The translations under genes and the position numbers were made by a program. Shown one piece after another: positions 1-5,935 of a stretch of 8,974 nt of DNA. The first letter of the stretch is position 1, and each line of letters opens with the position of its first letter. The stretch lies in contig JAFOKI010000009.1 in assembly GCA_017419895.1 (NCBI GenBank), positions 1-8,974 of the forward strand, read 5' to 3'. This DNA is from Eubacterium sp. Its GTDB lineage: Bacteria > Bacillota > Clostridia > Peptostreptococcales > Anaerovoracaceae. The notes under the pieces were generated by a model, which was not told where the DNA came from, made no database searches, and saw only the letters and a list, made by a program, of their open reading frames with translations.

Positions 1-80
1 GCATCAAGAAAGGCACCTGCAAAGTATATGCGTACGCTCAGAACGGAGTATGCGCAGTGATAAAAGTAACAGTGAAGTAA
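1..80 (+). CDS. 3' end of a secreted Ig-like (Big_2) domain protein
   Basis: Only the last 25 codons and the TAA stop (78-80) are in the window; the reading phase starts at base 3. The peptide contains KKGTCKVYAYAQNG and ends in VTVK. It matches almost residue for residue the C-terminus of the metalloprotease at 415-3558, where the equivalent stretch reads KKGKCKVYAYAQNG and also ends in VTVK. By hand count about 66 of 80 bases agree between the two. This is the final strand region of a bacterial Ig-like Big_2 domain. No LPxTG sorting signal precedes the stop. The rest of the protein lies outside the window, so its function cannot be given. It is probably an exported protein of the same family as the two downstream genes on this strand. 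Confidence 0.8.
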   Translation, partial: IKKGTCKVYAYAQNGVCAVIKVTVK

Positions 81-128
81 CGCAGTGTTTGCGCGATTAT
101 AGCTGTTCAGAAAATCTCAGAAAATAGA

Positions 129-231
129 AAAAGTCGGAATCATTTTCAACGATCCTGGCAGTTGCTGCTGCCTTGTCGAATCGGTCGCTGACACCTAAGC
201 GCGATAATCGTTGAAAATGGTTCCGACTTTT
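129..231. repeat. Long inverted repeat element, copy 1
   Basis: The arms 129-153 and 207-231 are 25 bases each and complementary at 24 positions; the one exception (T140 opposite G220) would be a G-U pair in RNA. The 53-base interior holds two smaller possible hairpins: 157-172 (GGCAG/CTGCC, six-base loop) and 186-201 (CGCT/AGCG). A transcript could therefore fold into a branched structure. It follows the stop at 80 by 48 bases and precedes the promoter at 346. A related copy sits at 5213-5313. It could be a terminator of the preceding gene, a structured leader or attenuator, or a small non-autonomous mobile element. The sequence alone does not decide. The rest of 81-414 holds the promoter and leader of the next gene and no other gene. 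Confidence 0.8.
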
Positions 232-345
232 CGCAAATCTAGGCAGAAGTCTGAAACAATCCTGTCAAAACCGGCTTTTGCTGGCAATTTCCGGCAGCGC
301 TATTTTTTAGCAATATTCCACACCCTACGACAAACCGAAATATAG

Positions 346-351
346 TATAAT
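346..351 (+). promoter_or_regulatory. Putative -10 box for the M6 metalloprotease gene
   Basis: A perfect TATAAT lies 63 bases upstream of the ATG at 415, in an AT-rich stretch. No good -35 match is visible at 16-18 bases upstream, so the promoter may be weak or activator-dependent. A small inverted repeat (361-374, ATGCA/TGCAT around TCGG) lies just after the expected transcription start. Confidence 0.5.
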
Positions 352-360
352 ATGACAAAG

Positions 361-374
361 ATGCATCGGTGCAT
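361..374. repeat. Small inverted repeat in the 5' leader
   Basis: ATGCATCGGTGCAT has five-base arms around a TCGG loop, located 10 bases after the -10 box and 41 bases before the start codon. It could be a leader hairpin or a small operator. At this length chance occurrence is quite possible. Confidence 0.3.
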
Positions 375-414
375 ATTCTGAAATGTGCCGGTAAGTGGAT
401 ATTGAGAGGATATT

Positions 415-3400
415 ATGATTAGAATTCGGAGAATTGCACATATATTGGTCATAACCACGGTCTTGATACTGCTGGCAATACTTATGGCAGCAGAATCACA
501 TGCGGTCCCCGCAGCGCCCGGATCAGACGCAAAAGGAGCAGAGCGCGGATGTAGATCGCAAGTTTTTCCGACTGTCACACTTAGCGACCTCAGAAAGACA
601 CCGAGCGGCCCGACGAACAGAAAGAATGTCAACGGGCTGAAATCGGTAACTGAAGATATACCTACGGTAATAATCGTTGTCGGATTCGAAAACATGCCGT
701 ATGACAACACCTTCAACTGGTCCGGTGAGATTTTCAGCGGAACCAGATCGCTGAGCAAATATTACAGCGACATGTCGCTCGGACAGTTCACGTTCACACC
801 GGTCATTGAGTCGAGCAAATACGGGACGGACGGCAACACAAATACCAAAGACGCGGCTAATGACGGGATAATCCATGTCAAGCTTTCAACGAATCATGAC
901 GAATGGACGACCAGCTATGATTTTCCGGAAAGCTATCCGTATGACAAGTCGGAGATGGAAGCGCTTTCGGCAGCCATTTCGGCGGCTTCGGCATACATGG
1001 ATTTCTCGGCATACGATTCGAATAATGACGGGAAAATAGACAACAGCGAGCTGGCGGTAGGCTTTGTTGTCGCGGGATACGAAGCCGCGACAGGCAATAT
1101 CTCGGGACGCGAAAATCTTTCGCTCTGGTCACACGCGTGGTCGTTCAGCGAGGCTGCTTCCATTTACGGAAGTTCCTATGTTATGCCCGCTGTACCGACA
1201 GCTGACGGAGTTAAAGTCGACGGGTTCATAGCGATCTCCGAGCTTTCATATAACTATAATCATGAGGCGTTCGACCAGGCGCCTATCTCAATCCTCGCGC
1301 ATGAGCTCGGCCACTACATCGGCCTTCCCGACCTTTACGACACGACGGGCATCAATCACAACCCATGGTCAGGCTACACACCCGGTTACCTCAGTCTGAT
1401 GGACGACGGGGCATACGGTTATGACGAAAATGGGTATTATTCGCCTTATTCCCTCGATATCTGGAGCAGGATCCACCTTGGCTGGATCACACCGCAGGTC
1501 GTGAGCGACCCTGCAGACGAAACGCAGGTCTCGATCGCCGGCAGTATGTCTACAGGCACCGGAACAAAGGCGCTCAAGATCACCACAGACCGCGAAAATG
1601 AGTACTACCTCGCTGAAAACCGAAGGTTCACCGGATGGGATGTCAGGCTCGGCGGAGAGTACGGCGGCTGCAGCGACGGGATCGTGCTTTGGCATATAGA
1701 TGATGACATTTATGATCAGTATTGCGACTATAATTCGGTGAATGACTCTGATCATCACCCGGCCGTGACGCCTTTGTATCTGGAATACAACAACGGAAAA
1801 TACGAGCCTATCGGTACCGAACTGTCAGACAAAGTATTTTTCAGCCGCGATACGTACAGCGAGCCTCTTTATCTGCCGCTCTATTCCGGCGATTCCAAGT
1901 ATGACTTGCCTGAGTACAGAACGGACGCGTCTTGCCTGCGCCTCAATTTCCCGAGCGCTAGCAGCGCCTCAATGAATATTAAATTCACCCACTCGCACGT
2001 CTGGGACGCCGGTGAGATCACAAAAGAACCGACCTCGACAACGCCGGGCGAGATCACTTACACATGCGTTTACTGCGATGCGACACGTACCGAAGAAATC
2101 GATAAACTCCCGCCGAGGGCCACGATCCGCTGGTCTTCGGTCGACGGTGTAGATGTCGTAAGTCCGCTAAGTATAACAGTTACGGACGGCATGACAGTGG
2201 AGAATCTTATATATGATAACAGCACGCTGATCTATGCCCATTTCAGTAAGCCCGGGTACCAGCTCTGGGATCTCAAACTGAAACCGCTCACCTCTTACGC
2301 AAGCACCGAAGCATACAATAGTGATAATTCCCTCACCACCACAACTCCCGTCACAGACGGTATGACGATCTATCTGATCATGCGGAAAGAAATCGCGGGC
2401 GAGATCGAAATCACTGTGAAAGCTCCGGTATGCGGAGTTTCTACCACCACGCCCCAGGGCAGTTCCTCGTGGGACTGGGACAAACAGACTAACCATCCGG
2501 TGCTGACGTACTCCGGCACTTACAAATCTGCAGTCGATCCGGCTAGAGCTCTAGTAGTCTGGCTGAATTCATATTCCAACTATGACTTTTCACCGTTCAT
2601 CGGTAAGTTCAACGGCGGCTCGGAGTATGCCATGGCATTCGATCTTTCCTTCATGCCCGGTTATTTCGCGACAGACAGGACATCCGTCAAACTGACCGGC
2701 GCAACCGAACTCAGCTTTGAATACGACGATGAAGACGGGGATTACATATTTGTCATAGCTAAAACAAAGGCAGAACATAACTGGGATGCCGGTAAAGTAA
2801 CAAAGCCCGCAACCGCGACCGCGGCAGGCGTCAGGACATTTACCTGCAAAGCCTGCGGAGCTACAAAAACTTCGGCGATTCCCAAGCTCGATCCCGCATC
2901 ACAGATGGGTACCGACGGCACACCTGTCGGCCCGGGAGCCTCTGCCGAAGCCGCAGAGGCAGCAATAACCGGCGCTGCTTCCGACGAGGGGCCGGCGGGA
3001 ACACAGTTCGGCAGCCTGCGGCTCAAGGCCTCCAAAGTCACCAAATCAAGCATCAAACTTACCTGGAAGAAGGTCTCTGGAGCCAAGAAATACGTCCTCT
3101 ACGCCAACAAATGCGGAAAGGGCAAGAAATACAAGAAACTTGCCACCTATACCAAGACTTCCGTAACCATCAAAAAAGTCGCCGGAGCCAAGCTCAAGAA
3201 AGGCACCTATTACAAGTTCATGCTTGTCGCTCTTAATGGCAGCGGTAATGTCATCTCGACCTCCAAGACCGTCCACGCCGGAACCTCCGGCGGAAAAGCC
3301 GGCAACCCGACAAAGGTCACGACAAAAGCCAAAAAGAACAAAGTGACCGTCAAAGTCAAGAAGACCTTCAAACTTGCAGCAAAACAGGCAGGCAAGAACG

Positions 3401-3558
3401 TTAAGAAGCACCGCGTGATCAAGTACGAATCCTCGAATAAAGCTGTCGCTACGGTCAGCGCAAAAGGCGTGATCAAAGGCGTCAAGAAAGGCAAGTGCAA
3501 AGTATACGCTTACGCGCAGAACGGAGTCTGCGCAGTTATCACGGTGACCGTGAAATAA
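415..3558 (+). CDS. Secreted M6-family metalloprotease with FN3 and Ig-like C-terminal domains
   Basis: A 1047-residue exported zinc protease of the M6 (immune inhibitor A-like) family, expected to cut proteins outside the cell. The ATG follows GAGAGGA (404-410) by four bases. Residues 1-30 form a signal peptide: MIRIRR, a hydrophobic core, probable cleavage after SHA30. The catalytic domain spans roughly 83-370. Its zinc motif is H296-E297-L-G-H300 with D306 as likely third ligand (HELGHYIGLPDLYD), and the Met-turn is M329. D201-x-N203-x-D205-G ... E212 resembles a calcium loop. A segment of unknown fold (about 565-785) lies between two HWxDAG...CxxC repeats (H528/C551/C554; H788/C811/C814). 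An Ala-rich linker (about 839-867) leads to an FN3-like domain (868-958) and a Big_2 domain (965-1047). No LPxTG motif or C-terminal membrane anchor is present. Fold assignments come from motif recognition; the peptidase family is firm, the substrate unknown. Confidence 0.92.
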   Translation: MIRIRRIAHILVITTVLILLAILMAAESHAVPAAPGSDAKGAERGCRSQVFPTVTLSDLRKTPSGPTNRKNVNGLKSVTEDIPTVIIVVGFENMPYDNTFNWSGEIFSGTRSLSKYYSDMSLGQFTFTPVIESSKYGTDGNTNTKDAANDGIIHVKLSTNHDEWTTSYDFPESYPYDKSEMEALSAAISAASAYMDFSAYDSNNDGKIDNSELAVGFVVAGYEAATGNISGRENLSLWSHAWSFSEAASIYGSSYVMPAVPTADGVKVDGFIAISELSYNYNHEAFDQAPISILAHELGHYIGLPDLYDTTGINHNPWSGYTPGYLSLMDDGAYGYDENGYYSPYSLDIWSRIHLGWITPQVVSDPADETQVSIAGSMSTGTGTKALKITTDRENEYYLAENRRFTGWDVRLGGEYGGCSDGIVLWHIDDDIYDQYCDYNSVNDSDHHPAVTPLYLEYNNGKYEPIGTELSDKVFFSRDTYSEPLYLPLYSGDSKYDLPEYRTDASCLRLNFPSASSASMNIKFTHSHVWDAGEITKEPTSTTPGEITYTCVYCDATRTEEIDKLPPRATIRWSSVDGVDVVSPLSITVTDGMTVENLIYDNSTLIYAHFSKPGYQLWDLKLKPLTSYASTEAYNSDNSLTTTTPVTDGMTIYLIMRKEIAGEIEITVKAPVCGVSTTTPQGSSSWDWDKQTNHPVLTYSGTYKSAVDPARALVVWLNSYSNYDFSPFIGKFNGGSEYAMAFDLSFMPGYFATDRTSVKLTGATELSFEYDDEDGDYIFVIAKTKAEHNWDAGKVTKPATATAAGVRTFTCKACGATKTSAIPKLDPASQMGTDGTPVGPGASAEAAEAAITGAASDEGPAGTQFGSLRLKASKVTKSSIKLTWKKVSGAKKYVLYANKCGKGKKYKKLATYTKTSVTIKKVAGAKLKKGTYYKFMLVALNGSGNVISTSKTVHAGTSGGKAGNPTKVTTKAKKNKVTVKVKKTFKLAAKQAGKNVKKHRVIKYESSNKAVATVSAKGVIKGVKKGKCKVYAYAQNGVCAVITVTVK

Positions 3559-3614
3559 CTGCAATCAGACACCTATCACCACCATAAGGCACGCATCCGG
3601 CAATCACCCCTAAC

Positions 3615-3656
3615 AAAAAGACCCCCGCCGCGACTATTCGCAGCGAGGGCCTCTTT
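3615..3656. terminator. Hairpin terminator between convergent genes
   Basis: An A-rich 5' side (AAAAAGA) and a T-rich 3' side (CTCTTTCT) flank a GC-rich imperfect stem: AAAGA pairs with TCTTT, CCC with GGG, GC with GC and GCGA with TCGC, around a CTAT loop, with small bulges. It lies 57 bases after the metalloprotease stop and before the 3' end of the convergent minus-strand fragment. It can plausibly stop transcription in both directions. Confidence 0.65.
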
Positions 3657-3697
3657 CTACCCGGAAACCGGGATTTACGCTATTCTGTTACTGCTGA

Positions 3698-3937
3698 TTA
3701 TTTGACTGTTACGCTTACAGCCTTCTTCACACCATCTATCGATACAACGTAGATCTTGCACTTACCCTTCGCAACCGCGGTGATCTTGCCCTTCGCGGAT
3801 ACTTTCGCGATGGTAGGATCGCTCGAGAGATAGCGGAATGTGGCGTTAACGTGATGAGCCGGGAGAGCCTTTTTCTTAGCATTGATTTTCTTGATCTTAG
3901 CCTTGATCTTGGACGTCGGGTCGGACTCGGGGGTCAA
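3698..3937 (-). pseudogene. Start-less Ig-like (Big_2) domain fragment
   Basis: The minus-strand frame encodes one Big_2-like domain (FRYLSSDPTIAKVSAKGKI, KGKCKIYVVSIDG, ending VSVTVK), clearly related to the C-terminus of the neighbouring secreted proteins but more diverged. The frame is open only from 3979, where it is cut by an in-frame TGA (3980-3982), with a TAG further up (4007-4009). No ATG or GTG exists in it. The only listed start would be TTG at 3937, which has no well-placed ribosome binding site and would give 79 residues without a signal peptide. The best reading is the 3' remnant of a larger secreted protein gene. A genuinely expressed small protein is less likely. It converges on the metalloprotease gene and shares the terminator at 3615-3656. 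Confidence 0.6.
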
Positions 3938-4013
3938 AGTGACGGTTTCACCTGCCTCCGCTGTCCCCTTATCATCATCTCATTCCTGTTTCAAAACGGG
4001 GAACTTCTATCCA

Positions 4014-4041
4014 TTATTCAATCGCATTTATGCGATAATAA
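4014..4041. repeat. Bulged palindrome downstream of the hydrolase gene
   Basis: ATCGCAT and ATGCGAT (4021-4027 and 4030-4036) form seven-base arms around TT. After a two-base bulge (CA, 4019-4020) the pairing resumes as TTATT with AATAA, giving 12 paired positions. It sits in the 198-base gap 3980-4177 between the minus-strand hydrolase and the Ig-like fragment. It could be a protein-binding site or a structured 3' region; no U-run follows it on either strand. The rest of the gap shows only a weak hairpin (CTGC/GCAG near 4095-4110) followed on the minus strand by a T-run, a possible poor terminator for the hydrolase gene. Confidence 0.4.
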
Positions 4042-4177
4042 ACAATCTGACTAAGTATAACCAGCATTGTCCAGCGGATGTCCAACAGAAAAATTCTGCT
4101 TGCGGCAGCAATCATTGTTTTTATTTGCGTACAAAGCCTTGGATGGTCGTGTTTCCAAATATCCCGGGCTCCACGTA

Positions 4178-5050
4178 TCAGCCGTCGTTTTCAGGCATTT
4201 CCCGTTCCAGTGTTTTCATCATCGCGGTGTAATTGATGTCAAAAGCCGACCTCGGCCACCCGCCATACTCCTCCGGCCGCCAGAAATGCGCAGCCAGAAG
4301 ATCGAGCCTTTCCTGCGGCTCTTCACATCTCGCCATCACATCATACATGAACGCGACCGAATCTCGGAGACCGTTCTCGAACCGTGCCCAGAATTCCGGA
4401 CCGGGCGACTTTGTTACGCCGTTATGAAGCACGCAGACACGGTCCGCACCGAGGGCTTTGCTCTTATTCAGACTTTCCTCACAGTCCGAAGCGCTCACAA
4501 GATACTGCGGGCAGTACGATCCGTCGAGGTTAAGGAATCCCATCGACTCGGACGTTACCAGTATCGAACCGTCTATGTAGTAAGAAGTCGAGTCCTTCGT
4601 GTGGCCCGGCGTTGCGATCACGTTAACCGATGTGCCGCTGATGTCCACCGTTTCTCCGTCGGCAACCGTCCGGTCCGCTTCCAGGAGCGAGACATCGTAA
4701 TCCTCAAGCTGAGCGCCAACGCTCCGCGCCGCGTCTTCCGACAATTCCCGGATCAAAGCTCTCGCCTTTTCCTTCTTCAGGATCTCCGCCGCGCGTCCAC
4801 TCGCGATGACTTCCATGTCAGGCCATTTCTCTTTAAAATACGGGAGCGCGCCGGCGTGGTCGTAGTGCGAATGTGTAAGAAGCATCGCGTCTGGTTCTCG
4901 CCCTCCGATCACTTCTATTATCTCTTCCATCGTCTTCCCAGCGCGCCAGGCCATGCCCGGATCTGTCAGTATGAACGGGCCGGCAGGTTCACCGTATATC
5001 ACAAACGTTGGCGTCTGGTCTTTGCTTCCTATGTGTATCGCTTTCAGCAT
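4178..5050 (-). CDS. Metallo-beta-lactamase-fold metallohydrolase
   Basis: A 290-residue protein with the metal-binding pattern of the metallo-beta-lactamase superfamily: H60-S-H62-Y-D64-H65 (THSHYDHAG), H150 (ATPGH) and H209 (LHNG). The usual bridging aspartate of the fourth motif is replaced by E168 (TSESMG). Residues 29-33 (TDPGM) match the strand before the active site. No signal peptide is present, so it is probably cytoplasmic. Members act as hydrolases or lactonases on diverse small molecules; the substrate cannot be read here. The ATG at 5050 is preceded by GGAGAG (5055-5060) at a four-base gap. It is transcribed away from the secreted-protein gene at 5486 and stands alone on its strand apart from the Ig-like fragment downstream. 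The Asp-to-Glu change may be a subfamily trait and need not mean inactivity. Confidence 0.88.
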   Translation of the reverse strand: MLKAIHIGSKDQTPTFVIYGEPAGPFILTDPGMAWRAGKTMEEIIEVIGGREPDAMLLTHSHYDHAGALPYFKEKWPDMEVIASGRAAEILKKEKARALIRELSEDAARSVGAQLEDYDVSLLEADRTVADGETVDISGTSVNVIATPGHTKDSTSYYIDGSILVTSESMGFLNLDGSYCPQYLVSASDCEESLNKSKALGADRVCVLHNGVTKSPGPEFWARFENGLRDSVAFMYDVMARCEEPQERLDLLAAHFWRPEEYGGWPRSAFDINYTAMMKTLEREMPENDG

Positions 5051-5101
5051 TTTACTCTCCGTTTTCCGGGCAGCCAGATTGCAGCACGCTGCTCCGCCTC
5101 T

Positions 5102-5131
5102 ACTTTACCAAAAAAGCGCATCGATAATCAA
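5102..5131 (-). promoter_or_regulatory. Putative promoter of the MBL-fold hydrolase gene
   Basis: On the minus strand TTGATT (5126-5131) and TAAAGT (5102-5107) are 18 bases apart; each matches four of six consensus positions. The -10 box lies about 50 bases upstream of the ATG. This is the best pair seen, but it is weak. An alternative TATACT -10 lies further upstream, near the palindrome at 5158-5174. Confidence 0.35.
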
Positions 5132-5157
5132 TGGCGTGGTCTCTACGCGGCATGTAT

Positions 5158-5174
5158 TACTAATATTGTTAGTA
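5158..5174. repeat. Inverted repeat in the divergent intergenic region
   Basis: TACTAA and TTAGTA surround TATTG in an AT-rich stretch between the divergent promoters. The size and position suit a transcription factor operator, possibly for the hydrolase gene. There is no independent support. Confidence 0.3.
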
Positions 5175-5212
5175 TATTACAGGCATTCCTCAGATTTTGC
5201 CTCGTTTTGCAT

Positions 5213-5313
5213 AAAATCGGAACGAATTCCAACGTTTTTAGGCCCTACCTGCCATGTAATTTCTTTGACAAAGCTTTTAGAGCTGCGAATCGTTGAAATT
5301 TGTCCCGACTTTT
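5213..5313. repeat. Inverted repeat element, copy 2
   Basis: The right arm (5289-5313) matches the right arm of the element at 129-231 at 22 of 25 positions. The left arm (5213-5234; core TCGGAACGAATTCCAACG) is a weaker partner with several mismatches and one gap. The interior is about the same length as in copy 1 but its sequence is different; it contains CTTTGACAAAG and AGCT/AGCT, which could form small hairpins. Unlike copy 1 it does not follow a gene end on either strand, since the hydrolase gene is transcribed away from it. A pure terminator role is therefore unlikely for this copy. A T-rich run (5310-5322) follows the right arm. Confidence 0.65.
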
Positions 5314-5405
5314 TTGTTTTTTCGAGATTGTCTGAACCGGGTTCCGGCAAGCAGCTATAACAGCACCACGCTCCAAAGTTGCCGGTGGTTTGCGACGTGC
5401 CGGTA

Positions 5406-5434
5406 TTCTTTTCCGCCCGCAAATGATATATAAT
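5406..5434 (+). promoter_or_regulatory. Putative promoter of the secreted-protein gene at 5486
   Basis: TATAAT (5429-5434) lies 51 bases upstream of the ATG at 5486, with a poor -35 (TTCTTT, 5406-5411) at 17 bases. The -10 box lies 115 bases beyond the right arm of the inverted repeat; the metalloprotease promoter lies 114 bases beyond its copy. It may drive all plus-strand genes from 5486 onwards, as no terminator is visible up to 8267. Confidence 0.5.
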
Positions 5435-5460
5435 TAAGAGTAAGGCTTTATTATGATATG

Positions 5461-5474
5461 TCTCATTAATGAGA
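5461..5474. promoter_or_regulatory. Perfect 14-base palindrome abutting the ribosome binding site
   Basis: TCTCATTAATGAGA is its own reverse complement and lies between the predicted transcription start and the ribosome binding site AAAGGAAAG (5474-5482). It has no loop, which favours a dimeric DNA-binding protein over an RNA hairpin. A repressor bound here would block transcription of the downstream genes. Confidence 0.4.
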
Positions 5475-5482
5475 AAGGAAAG
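5474..5482 (+). promoter_or_regulatory. Ribosome binding site fixing the start at 5486
   Basis: AAAGGAAAG ends three bases before the ATG at 5486, with its AGGA core at a six-base gap. An in-frame ATG at 5453 has no such site and would put 11 extra residues before the signal peptide, so 5486 is preferred. Confidence 0.7.
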
Positions 5483-5485
5483 AAT

Positions 5486-5935
5486 ATGGAAACCCGCGGA
5501 AACATTAAAGCGCATCGCTTATTCGCGCTGATTCTGGCCGTGATGATGATTTTCACCATGATGCCGATGACCGGGCTGACAAAGGCCTACGCAGACAGCA
5601 GCTATCCCAACTGCACGATCTGGCTGGGAGGCGGTATCACCGAGGGCACCCCGATCAAATACGGCACAGTCGCGGTGACCGTCAGATCGACTCAGAGAAC
5701 TTATACAAGCAGCAGAGATACAAGAGTTTCCGTTGATGTCAATTTGTTCAGTTTTCTCGATATCAAACTCACTCCCGATGCGGGTTTTACTTCCGATTCA
5801 CTTGGCCTTACAGGGTTCAGGATCAACGGCGACTCTTACCAGGAAGTCGGCATAGGTGCGAGCGGCGGAGCCGGCGGTAAATACGAATTGTCGGTCCCGG
5901 AGCGTCCGCCGAGGCAGCCGAAAAAGCGATCATAA
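5486..5935 (+). CDS. N-terminal part of a frameshifted secreted FN3/Ig-like protein
   Basis: 149 residues as read. Residues 1-36 are a signal peptide: basic start with K8 and R11, a hydrophobic core, and a probable cut after AYA36. The exported part (37-135) is a beta-rich stretch with no family I recognise (NCTIWLGGG, TVAVTVRSTQRTYT, FRINGDSYQEVG), ending in a glycine-rich stretch. The last 15 or so residues (PERPPRQPKKRS) are not real protein. In the other frame the same bases read VGPGASAEAAEKAI, matching the linker before the FN3 domain of the metalloprotease. The break lies between about 5881 and 5892. Adding one base there gives a single 349-residue protein ending at 6534. It could be a true mutation, phase variation or a sequencing error. 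A shorter secreted product of 149 residues is possible but unlikely to be the ancestral form. Confidence 0.75.
   Translation: METRGNIKAHRLFALILAVMMIFTMMPMTGLTKAYADSSYPNCTIWLGGGITEGTPIKYGTVAVTVRSTQRTYTSSRDTRVSVDVNLFSFLDIKLTPDAGFTSDSLGLTGFRINGDSYQEVGIGASGGAGGKYELSVPERPPRQPKKRS

Noticed and set aside
129..231. tRNA or simple intrinsic terminator at the inverted repeat
   Set aside because: The branched fold lacks tRNA arms of correct size, a T-loop and an acceptor end. The loop is too long for a classic terminator and the T-run is short. It remains possible that it reduces read-through.
112..240. Target-site duplication around the inverted repeat (AAATCT on both sides)
   Set aside because: The two AAATCT copies are not adjacent to the arm ends and are short and AT-rich, so they do not support an insertion.
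3046..3564. Minus-strand open frame opposite the protease C-terminus
   Set aside because: It is kept open by the lysine codons of the plus-strand gene, which read as Leu and Phe on the other strand. It is low-complexity and has no motif.
4067..5296. Long plus-strand open frame of 409 codons opposite the metallohydrolase gene
   Set aside because: It has no recognisable domains, is rich in Arg and Cys, and lies antisense to a gene with complete metal-binding motifs, a start and a ribosome binding site. It is a shadow frame.
5915..5926. Programmed -1 frameshift at the run of five A's in the broken secreted-protein gene
   Set aside because: The site is not a proper X-XXY-YYZ heptamer, and the paralogous linker is already encoded in the other frame about 25 bases upstream, so a shift here would give a wrong linker.
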